Program-made: the position numbers and the translations under genes
Notes under the pieces: model-generated
Database searches by the model: none
Seen by the model: only the letters and a program-made list of their open reading frames with translations
What the model was told of the DNA's origin: nothing
Shown: positions 1 to 5,315 of the stretch, piece after piece
Position numbering within the stretch: the stretch's first letter is position 1
How the letters are laid out: each line of letters begins with the position of its first letter
NCBI GenBank assembly: GCA_029882335.1
Contig: JAOUKW010000249.1
Location: 1 to 6,111, forward strand
Direction: 5' to 3'
Length of the DNA: 6,111 nucleotides
Origin: Candidatus Heimdallarchaeota archaeon
Lineage (GTDB): Archaea > Asgardarchaeota > Heimdallarchaeia > Heimdallarchaeales > Kariarchaeaceae

Positions 1-910
1 TCAGTTCCTCAATTGAATATTTTTCATTTACTTCTCCAACTGTCATTCTACTAAAATTACCACGTTTGGCATATTTTTCTAGATATTCATCTTCTGAAAT
101 GGATGTTCTCGAGTCAATGTAGGACTTGTAACTTTCCTCGGATCGGGTTGCATTTAGATATTCCTTTATTTCCTCATTATCATACGGATACATCCCATGA
201 GAACTTGTAGGATGTGCTGCAAATTTTAAATTTATAATATAATCGACAAATATTGATGGTATTGTCGTTGTATTTGGATTTTTCCTAATTTCATCGACTG
301 ATATCAACTCATCACAGGTGATAATGACTGTTTTCGATGCAGTAGCCATTAGCCTGTCAGTAACAACAGATCCTAGGTGGATACAATTACCATCCATGGA
401 TGCTTTTTGAACATGTAAAATAGCTACATCCGGGTGTATTGCTTGAATGGCATAAGTTTCAATACCCGAGAACGGATCTTTTACCTTCTGATAAAGGTTA
501 CTCTGCTGGGGAATATTACTACTATCATGTATACCTATAGGAAATGGATGAAATAGTAAATCATTGGATGCTGCTCGTAGAGAATAAACAGGAAATGCTT
601 CACATACTTCTGGTGCTTCTATGATGCCATTCTCAACTGCATGTCGGAATTTTGGTGCCAAACCCCACATTTCAAATCCTACATATGGTGCAAGTACTTT
701 AGAAACACATCCTGTTCCAACTAGAATGTCTATTGGTAGACCTGTAGATATCGATCCTATCAGAGTTAGGTTTTTACTTCCTAATCGAATAATTTGTCTA
801 ACTAATGACATTGGAACATTATGTGAATGTACTCCTCCAATAGCAACAGAGCTTCCATCCGGTATGATTTCTTTAGATAGCTCATGCAGTTTAATGACTG
901 ATGTAACCAT
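1..910 (-). CDS. CoA-transferase family I, alpha subunit (GctA-like), 3' end cut by window
   Basis: This is the N-terminal 303 residues of a protein; the frame stays open to the window edge, so the C-terminus is missing. It looks like the alpha subunit of a family I CoA-transferase, closest to my recollection of glutaconate CoA-transferase GctA. Seen: an early 'PDGSSVAIGG' glycine turn (residues 17-26), 'HVQKASMDGN' (166-175), 'ITCDELISVDEIR' (197-209), 'IPSIFVD' (217-223) and 'AHPTSSHGMYPYDN' (232-245), all in the family order. GctA is about 320 residues, so only a short tail should be lost. Such enzymes move CoA between acyl-CoAs and free acids in the cytoplasm; the catalytic glutamate is in the beta subunit, expected just beyond the left edge. 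The ATG lies 1 base after the stop of the oah-like gene, with GGAG 6 bases before it, so the two are co-transcribed. Substrate unknown: an aromatic acid, a dicarboxylic acid, or another. IpdA-type ring hydrolases share this fold and are a weaker alternative. Confidence 0.85.
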   Translation of the reverse strand, partial: MVTSVIKLHELSKEIIPDGSSVAIGGVHSHNVPMSLVRQIIRLGSKNLTLIGSISTGLPIDILVGTGCVSKVLAPYVGFEMWGLAPKFRHAVENGIIEAPEVCEAFPVYSLRAASNDLLFHPFPIGIHDSSNIPQQSNLYQKVKDPFSGIETYAIQAIHPDVAILHVQKASMDGNCIHLGSVVTDRLMATASKTVIITCDELISVDEIRKNPNTTTIPSIFVDYIINLKFAAHPTSSHGMYPYDNEEIKEYLNATRSEESYKSYIDSRTSISEDEYLEKYAKRGNFSRMTVGEVNEKYSIEEL

Positions 911-911
911 A

Positions 912-1895
912 TTAATCTCCTAACTGAGTACCACAACTTCCACAATGTGTAAATAATGCAGGTAATCCTTTTACATTACAATTTGTACATTCCTTACCTG
1001 GTGGTCCCCATAAGAATTCAGAAGACCCACCATCTCTTGCTTTCTCTCGAATCAATTTATAATCAGGTTGTCTTTTTTCAACAAAAGCAGTCATACCTTC
1101 GTACGGTTCCCAAGATGCATAATGTAGTGTTAACCATTCTTTGGCATGATTAATTGTTTGATCCCATGCAAAATTTTTCCAGAAATTTACTTGCTCTTTT
1201 GTATATCTTGCACATTCTGGGAATTTTGAAACAAGTTTTTCAGCCATAATATCTACTGCATTATCTAATTTTTCATATGGTACCACTTCGTTAACTAAAC
1301 CCCAGTCTAGTGCTTTATTGGCAGGGATTGGTTCATTTAGAAACAGGATTTCTCTCGCCCTTCTATCTCCTACTAAAATAGGAAGCCATTGTGTTGCTCC
1401 TCCTGCTGCCACTGAACCTACTCTAGTACCAACTTGTCTAATAGTTGCATGATCTGCTGCAATTGCGAGGTCACACGCCATATTCCACTCATTTCCTCCA
1501 CCTGCTACAATTCCATTTATTCTAGCAATAGTTGGTTTACCTATGTTTCTGAACCGGTCATGTGCTTCTACAAATAAAGCCATCCATTTCCAATAATCTC
1601 GGGGTCTTTGTGTAAATATGCTTTGATATTCTTTAACATCTCCTCCTGTACAAAATGCTTTATCTCCAGCACCAGTTAAGATAACTACACCTACACCATC
1701 ATCCCAAGAGGCATCAAGGAAGGCTTCTGACATTTCTCTTAAAGTTTCTGTAGAATATGCGTTATAGACATGAGGTCTATTTATAGTGACTTTTGCAGTC
1801 CATTTATCTGGATTTTTCTCATAAATGATCTCTTTGAAATCAAATTCTTCTGCAGGTTTAGATACAAATTTTTCTTGAAAACTATAGTCTTTCAT
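912..1895 (-). CDS. Crotonase-family ring-opening hydrolase, Oah/BamA-like, with C-terminal zinc-ribbon-like tail
   Basis: A 327-residue enoyl-CoA hydratase/isomerase-superfamily protein. The crotonase core spans about residues 20-280: 'GDKAFCTGGDVKEY' (77-90) and 'GIVAGGGNEW' (128-137) supply the CoA-binding and oxyanion-hole glycines, followed by 'GSVAAGGATQWL' (160-171). 'FCTGG', 'KEY' and 'GGAT' match my recollection of 6-oxocyclohex-1-ene-1-carbonyl-CoA hydrolase (Oah/BamA), which opens the ring to 3-hydroxypimelyl-CoA. The relatives BadI and MenB usually have Asp at the position of Ala163, and BamA also lacks it. The protein lacks an insert of about 45 residues found in BamA (about 375 residues), and its length is close to BadI/MenB plus a tail. 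Residues 296-327 add a tail with Cys303, Cys306, Cys318 and Cys321 (CxxC-x11-CxxC), which looks metal-binding. Start choice: AGGTGAG lies 6 bases before the ATG. Its place behind the bcr genes supports a ring-cleavage role, but BadI-like or plain hydratase activity is possible. Confidence 0.85.
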   Translation of the reverse strand: MKDYSFQEKFVSKPAEEFDFKEIIYEKNPDKWTAKVTINRPHVYNAYSTETLREMSEAFLDASWDDGVGVVILTGAGDKAFCTGGDVKEYQSIFTQRPRDYWKWMALFVEAHDRFRNIGKPTIARINGIVAGGGNEWNMACDLAIAADHATIRQVGTRVGSVAAGGATQWLPILVGDRRAREILFLNEPIPANKALDWGLVNEVVPYEKLDNAVDIMAEKLVSKFPECARYTKEQVNFWKNFAWDQTINHAKEWLTLHYASWEPYEGMTAFVEKRQPDYKLIREKARDGGSSEFLWGPPGKECTNCNVKGLPALFTHCGSCGTQLGD

Positions 1896-1901
1896 ACTAT
1901 T

Positions 1902-1908
1902 CTCACCT
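1902..1908 (-). promoter_or_regulatory. Shine-Dalgarno site of the oah-like gene
   Basis: AGGTGAG on the minus strand, 6 bases before the ATG at 1895. It matches the anti-Shine-Dalgarno complement GGAGGTGA and fixes the start. Confidence 0.7.
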
Positions 1909-1928
1909 ATCTCAGCAATACGTTATTT

Positions 1929-1962
1929 TAGTATTCATTATATAGTTTTTATTCATTGTTTT
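1929..1962 (-). promoter_or_regulatory. Probable promoter of the oah-like gene (diverged copy of the bcr promoter block)
   Basis: The minus strand reads GAATAAAAACTATATAATG in the 114-base gap between bcrD and the oah-like gene. The A-rich box AATAAAAA (1946-1953) followed by CTA resembles the block before bcrB and bcrA, and AATNNATANTA follows in the same order. An archaeal TATA box here would start transcription near 1923-1915, leaving a leader of roughly 20-28 bases that includes the Shine-Dalgarno site. TATAAT within it could also serve as a bacterial -10, but I see no convincing -35 at the right spacing. The rest of the gap shows no gene and no clear terminator. Confidence 0.5.
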
Positions 1963-2009
1963 TTATGAACTAAAATTTGACCATTGATATTGATTTACAG
2001 AGCAGTTAT

Positions 2010-2801
2010 CTAATTTTGTTTAATTTTTAATGCTCTTTGATAACCTAATCGTGCAGCACCAATAGCCGCCGCATAGTGAGCCTGTGGGTCTAAATGTACT
2101 TTGTAGTCAATAATGTCTGCTAACGCTTTTTGCATCGCACCAAGGTGAACTAATCCACCAGCCATATATACATCAGAATCCATTTTTAATCTCTTAAGTA
2201 ATGTTGTTGCACGATCTGCAATACTTAGGAGTACTCCCATAAAGATATTTTCTACAGAGACTCCAAGTGATACATGGTTTATGATTTCGGTTTCGGATAG
2301 TACTGCACATACACTTGATATCTGTTGAGGATTATCTGCTTTTAATGCAATGGCTGATACATTTTCCATAGGAATGGTCAAGTATTTTGAACACCGTTCA
2401 ATAAATCTACCACTACCTGCTGCACATCTTTCATTCATTTTAAATTGTATAATTTTACCCTTCTCATTAATTCTAAGAGCTCTAGTTGATTGTGTTCCAA
2501 TATCCAATACTAATGCTGGATTTCCATAAATATATTGTGCTCCTCTACCAGTAGTAGTTAGATCTGATATTTGTATATCTCTGTCTTCTGCCTGATATCG
2601 GCCATATCCCGTAGATGCAATATAATCAACTTCATTCTTGGTAATTTTTGATGAATCAAGTAAATCCTGTAAAATTTCATTTGCCATATCCGTGGGATTT
2701 CCTTTAGTTTGACGGATATTTTGATAGAGGATTTTTTCTCCATCCTCTAGTACTACACCTTTAGTTGATCCTGTCCCAATGTCTAATCCTACACTTATCA
2801 T
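2010..2801 (-). CDS. bcrD: Benzoyl-CoA reductase ATPase subunit, BcrD-like
   Basis: A 263-residue member of the ASKHA-fold BadF/BadG/BcrA/BcrD ATPase family. Phosphate-binding motif 'GLDIGTGSTKG' lies at residues 5-15 and a second, 'LDIGTQSTRAL', at 99-109. The cluster cysteines are Cys126 in 'NERCAAGSGRF' and Cys165 in 'SSVCAVLSETE'; in this family two such cysteines per chain bridge one [4Fe-4S] cluster between the two ATPase subunits. 'AGGLVH' (214-219) is the adenosine-site glycine motif. Serine rather than Ala in 'LSETE', 'TTTGRGAQY' (82-90) and 'LDIGTQ' instead of 'LDIGGQD' fit the BcrD branch, not HgdC/BcrA. With BcrA it couples ATP hydrolysis to injecting low-potential electrons into BcrBC. 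Its ATG overlaps the bcrA stop as ATGA, and a full GGAGGT stands 6 bases upstream, so the two subunits are probably made in equal amounts by coupled translation. The size is close to known BcrD (about 280). Confidence 0.88.
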   Translation of the reverse strand: MISVGLDIGTGSTKGVVLEDGEKILYQNIRQTKGNPTDMANEILQDLLDSSKITKNEVDYIASTGYGRYQAEDRDIQISDLTTTGRGAQYIYGNPALVLDIGTQSTRALRINEKGKIIQFKMNERCAAGSGRFIERCSKYLTIPMENVSAIALKADNPQQISSVCAVLSETEIINHVSLGVSVENIFMGVLLSIADRATTLLKRLKMDSDVYMAGGLVHLGAMQKALADIIDYKVHLDPQAHYAAAIGAARLGYQRALKIKQN

Positions 2802-3634
2802 GGATGTACCTCCAGCTGCTCAAAAACAAACTCACCACCTTTTTTCACTTCTTCGATTGCATATAAGGCGGCTCCTATCGCTCCAAACCACTGAGACAAT
2901 GGAGACACATTAATTTTAGTATTAAGGATATTTTCTAACGATCTTACCATCCCTTGATTTCTAGATACGCCTCCAGTAAATGTAATTTCTTTTTCTATTC
3001 CTACTCTTCTCATTAAAGATAACGATCTCTGTGCGATGGAATCGTGTAAACCTGCAACAATATCTTCTTTTTTCCTTCCTCTTGCCAATTGATTTGATAC
3101 TTCAGTTTCTGCAAATACAGTACAGGTGGAGGTAATATTCACTGGTCTAGTTGCAGTTAGGCTTACAGGTCCCAAATCATCTAATGAATAATCTAAGGAT
3201 TCAGCGCAAACATCAAGGAAACGACCTGTACCTGCACTACATTTGTCATTCATAGAAAAATCAATAATCTCTCCTTTTTCTCCTAATCTAATTGCCTTGG
3301 TGTCTTGACCTCCTATATCTAAAGTAAGTCGTGTATTTGGAAACATAAATTGTGAACCTTTAGCGTGACATGAGATTTCAGTGACAACCAACTTACCAAA
3401 TCTCACCTTCAATCTACCATAGCCAGTTCCTGCAACCAAAAATACCTGATCTCTGTCAATTCCTGCATCTTTACATGCTTTCACAAATGAAGTTTCTGCA
3501 TCTTCTGCTACTCTTGGACTGACATTTTGTAATGATTTACCAAGTAATTTTTTATTAGAATCCAATATTACTGATTTAGCTGTTGTACTTCCTACATCAA
3601 CCCCTCCAACTATAAAATAATCTTCTTTAGACAT
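2798..3634 (-). CDS. bcrA: Benzoyl-CoA reductase ATPase subunit, BcrA-like
   Basis: A 278-residue ASKHA ATPase of the BcrA/BadG/HgdC family, partner of the BcrD-like protein. Seen: 'GGVDVGSTTAKSV' (residues 10-22) and 'LDIGGQDTKAIRL' (105-117) for ATP phosphates; Cys132 in 'NDKCSAGTGRFLD' and Cys171 in 'STCTVFAETEV', the expected [4Fe-4S] bridging cysteines; 'FTGGVSRNQGMV' (219-230) for adenosine; and 'GAIGAALYA' (251-259). In the heterodimer the helix-cluster-helix region reduces the catalytic subunits upon ATP hydrolysis. It is much shorter than Thauera BcrA (about 438 residues) and is the size of HgdC, the homodimeric activator of 2-hydroxyglutaryl-CoA dehydratase, so by itself it could be called an HgdC-type activase; the adjacent, clearly distinct BcrD favours the reductase. 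Start choice: GAGGT 6 bases before the ATG. It follows bcrB after a 151-base gap that has its own promoter block. Confidence 0.88.
   Translation of the reverse strand: MSKEDYFIVGGVDVGSTTAKSVILDSNKKLLGKSLQNVSPRVAEDAETSFVKACKDAGIDRDQVFLVAGTGYGRLKVRFGKLVVTEISCHAKGSQFMFPNTRLTLDIGGQDTKAIRLGEKGEIIDFSMNDKCSAGTGRFLDVCAESLDYSLDDLGPVSLTATRPVNITSTCTVFAETEVSNQLARGRKKEDIVAGLHDSIAQRSLSLMRRVGIEKEITFTGGVSRNQGMVRSLENILNTKINVSPLSQWFGAIGAALYAIEEVKKGGEFVFEQLEVHP
2808..2813 (-). promoter_or_regulatory. Shine-Dalgarno site of bcrD, inside bcrA
   Basis: GGAGGT on the minus strand, 6 bases before the bcrD ATG, placed inside the last codons of bcrA. It is the strongest ribosome binding site in the window and confirms the start at 2801 with a 4-base ATGA overlap. 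Confidence 0.8.
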
Positions 3635-3640
3635 ATGGAA

Positions 3641-3645
3641 ACCTC
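3641..3645 (-). promoter_or_regulatory. Shine-Dalgarno site of bcrA
   Basis: GAGGT on the minus strand, 6 bases before the ATG at 3634. It supports this start. Confidence 0.65.
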
Positions 3646-3684
3646 AAAATACCCAGATATGTATTAACTAATAATATCTAAATT

Positions 3685-3717
3685 TACTATAAATTGATTA
3701 GTTTTTAATGTTTGTAG
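3685..3717 (-). promoter_or_regulatory. Promoter block of bcrA (copy A of a duplicated block)
   Basis: The minus strand carries CTACAAACATTAAAAACTAAT and then TATAGTA, nearly the same as 5064-5098 before bcrB apart from two fewer As and three mismatches. By comparison with the bcrB copy, the TATA box is ATTAAAAA and transcription would start near 3681, giving a leader of about 46 bases that ends in the Shine-Dalgarno site. TTTATAGTA (3685-3693) is an alternative TATA box. The rest of the 151-base gap (3718-3785) holds nothing I can identify and no clear terminator, so bcrA may be read both from here and by readthrough from bcrB. Confidence 0.6.
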
Positions 3718-3785
3718 AGTTGCCGAATGATTTGAAGAATAGTAGTAAATTATTTGTTCAATTGTATAACTAATAGTTTCGCATT

Positions 3786-5060
3786 CTATGTTTTGTTCAT
3801 CTTTAATGCTTCAAAGAAAGCATCAACTCTATTTCGTATTTGAGCTTCTGCCCAGTATCGAGGGTCTTGATGGTCACTTTCCACATATAGTGCGGGAATA
3901 CCTAATTCATTAATGGTGTAATCTCGTAAATCACCTTGTCCAGCTGTAAAGCTTCTACAACTCTTTATTCCATGAATTACCAATGCATCTGCATCAAAAT
4001 CGTGTAGATAATTTTTTATTGTTTCTCTTCGGTGTTCCCACGAAAGATTACAGTAACTATATAGTGAATATTTAGCAATGCTTTCAAATGGTTTGGATGG
4101 GTCGTGTAGTAAGCCTTCAAAATCAAACATACCTCCTACTTTTGGATATGTTGCTGCTACTGAAACTGCTCCCCAATTTCTAAACATATCCCAAAATTGT
4201 CGATAACCCGGATATGGAGGTACACCTTCCATTACATACCTAAAAGTTTCTTCTTCAACCGGACCTATACCATATTTAATCCTTTCATCTAATTCTTTAT
4301 TATATAATTCATAGAAATCAGCAGCTTCCTTAGTTCCTCGTAAAGCATTTATGGGGAACATATAAAATATTGATTCAAAGTATGCATCTGTTGGCGAAGG
4401 TTTATTCTCACAAACCTTAAAACTTCGTGCCCAACCTTCCTCTGCTTTTCTAGAGTATGCAAGTACCTCTTTTAATTTATTCATATCCAAGGTTTTTCCA
4501 AATAATTTCTCTATCTGTGCCAGCATATCATGAATTTGAGCGGTTATATATTCCAAATCTTCTTTCTGTGGGTTATCGTGCCTTTGATATGGGACATCAA
4601 GCATAATTAGAGGTACTTTGTAAAATTCAGCCAAACTTTCCCACCATTTGTAATAAACTGAACAACCCGAAAAATTACAAACTAGCAAATCTGGTTTAGG
4701 AATATTTCCAAAATCTGTTTGACCTCCTGATAAATGGGTTAAACCAATATCTGTTTTTACGTATCCACAAACATCTAGACCGTAACCTATCGATTCTGCT
4801 TTTAAAATATACTGGAGTGATTGATGTCTGATTGCAGTCGTAAGAGCTGTAATTTCAGGCATATAAATCCTAAACCCAAGTGCTTGAAAAATTTCAGCTG
4901 GATTACCACCAACAAATAAATAAACAACAGGTTGATCTGAATCCTCTCTATAGAATTCTTTGACCAAATTTTGTTGTAAGGCGCGAGCTGCACCTCCAAA
5001 TTCTAGATCAATATCCTTGGTTTCAACTAAACCTTTCGCACTTGTTTTAGAAATTGCCAT
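3786..5060 (-). CDS. bcrB: Benzoyl-CoA reductase catalytic subunit, BcrB-like
   Basis: A 424-residue member of the 2-hydroxyglutaryl-CoA dehydratase D-component family, matching BcrB/BadE in size (about 435) and pattern. Candidate [4Fe-4S] ligands are Cys98 ('GLDVCGYVKTD'), Cys133 ('NFSGCSVYYKWWE', with Cys128 just before) and Cys368 ('HGIKSCRSFTAGQGD'), in the positions where relatives hold three cluster cysteines. 'VPYQRHDN' (156-163), 'YNKELDERI' (253-261) and the C-terminal 'ESDHQDPRYW' (394-403) are familiar BcrB-type segments. With BcrC it takes electrons from the BcrAD activator and reduces benzoyl-CoA to cyclohexa-1,5-diene-1-carboxyl-CoA; the complex is cytoplasmic and no signal or membrane segment is seen. 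The start at 5060 has no Shine-Dalgarno sequence but has an A-rich TATA-like box about 27 bases upstream, as for a leaderless transcript. Another dearomatising or dehydrating substrate is possible, but the full subunit set makes benzoyl-CoA or a close analogue the best guess. Confidence 0.88.
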   Translation of the reverse strand: MAISKTSAKGLVETKDIDLEFGGAARALQQNLVKEFYREDSDQPVVYLFVGGNPAEIFQALGFRIYMPEITALTTAIRHQSLQYILKAESIGYGLDVCGYVKTDIGLTHLSGGQTDFGNIPKPDLLVCNFSGCSVYYKWWESLAEFYKVPLIMLDVPYQRHDNPQKEDLEYITAQIHDMLAQIEKLFGKTLDMNKLKEVLAYSRKAEEGWARSFKVCENKPSPTDAYFESIFYMFPINALRGTKEAADFYELYNKELDERIKYGIGPVEEETFRYVMEGVPPYPGYRQFWDMFRNWGAVSVAATYPKVGGMFDFEGLLHDPSKPFESIAKYSLYSYCNLSWEHRRETIKNYLHDFDADALVIHGIKSCRSFTAGQGDLRDYTINELGIPALYVESDHQDPRYWAEAQIRNRVDAFFEALKMNKT

Positions 5061-5063
5061 AAA

Positions 5064-5098
5064 TACTATATCTTAATTAGTTTTTTTAATGTTTGTAG
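5064..5098 (-). promoter_or_regulatory. Promoter block of bcrB (copy B), probably leaderless
   Basis: The minus strand reads CTACAAACATTAAAAAAACT, then AATTAAGATATAGTA, and the ATG follows 3 bases later. TTAAAAAAA occupies about -29 to -21 relative to the ATG, where an archaeal TATA box for a leaderless mRNA should be, and there is no Shine-Dalgarno sequence in the 20 bases before the ATG. Almost the same block precedes bcrA (3685-3717). Confidence 0.6.
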
Positions 5099-5123
5099 TT
5101 CAGCAATGAGAATTTGTTTGTAG
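5090..5123. repeat. Direct repeat TGTTTGTAG, two copies 25 bases apart
   Basis: TGTTTGTAG occurs at 5090-5098 and 5115-5123 (start-to-start 25 bases), and once more at 3709-3717 before bcrA. The first copy abuts the bcrB TATA-like box on its upstream side, where BRE or activator sites would lie. A binding site for a regulator is an inference; in such AT-rich DNA chance is possible. Confidence 0.4.
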
Positions 5124-5233
5124 TCTGAATTAGATTTGTAAAAGAATCCATCTATATAATTACTCTCATGATTAATAATTCACATTTAATTGTTTACTCT
5201 CAATATGATAACAGCAATATTACTAGTATAAAG

Positions 5234-5251
5234 TTTATAATAAATTATAAA
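5234..5251 (+). promoter_or_regulatory. AT palindrome containing TATA-like boxes; likely bcrC promoter
   Basis: TTTATAAT-AA-ATTATAAA forms exact 8-base arms around 2 bases. ATTATAAAA (5244-5252) is a reasonable archaeal TATA box for the plus strand; transcription would then begin near 5275, about 40 bases before the bcrC ATG. The stretch 5124-5230 to its left shows no gene or clear motif. Confidence 0.45.
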
Positions 5252-5269
5252 ATCGATAGTAATTTTCTA

Positions 5270-5290
5270 ATCATTATCCATAATAATGAT
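5270..5290. repeat. Inverted repeat (8-5-8) upstream of bcrC, candidate operator
   Basis: ATCATTAT (5270-5277) and ATAATGAT (5283-5290) are exact reverse complements around the 5-base spacer CCATA. It lies 26-46 bases before the bcrC ATG, at the predicted transcription start or leader. A dimeric regulator site is inferred; no regulator gene is in the window. Confidence 0.45.
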
Positions 5291-5315
5291 AAAACATGAA
5301 TGAAGTAGCAACATA

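Noticed and set aside
621..923. A 100-codon reading frame on the plus strand
   Set aside because: It lies opposite the GctA-like gene, whose family motifs are continuous; the plus frame shows no recognisable domain.
956..1153. A 65-codon reading frame on the plus strand
   Set aside because: Antisense to the C-terminal part of the oah-like gene, low-complexity and without a ribosome binding site or domain.
1896..2009. Possible terminator between bcrD and the oah-like gene
   Set aside because: No stable GC-containing hairpin and no clear T-run on the minus strand.
2558..2743. A 61-codon minus-strand frame within bcrD
   Set aside because: Lysine- and isoleucine-rich shadow in another frame of a well-supported gene.
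4802..4999. A 65-codon minus-strand frame within bcrB
   Set aside because: Another-frame shadow; the bcrB frame contains the conserved family motifs.
2010..5060. 2-Hydroxyglutaryl-CoA dehydratase system (HgdABC) as the main call
   Set aside because: That system uses one activator, while two distinct activase types (BcrA and BcrD) are present, the BcrB- and BcrC-specific segments are visible, and an Oah-like ring hydrolase is adjacent. Kept as the rival reading only.
5061..5315. CRISPR array, tRNA or mobile element in the divergent intergenic region
   Set aside because: No regularly spaced long repeats, no tRNA-like arms, and no transposase or terminal repeats seen.
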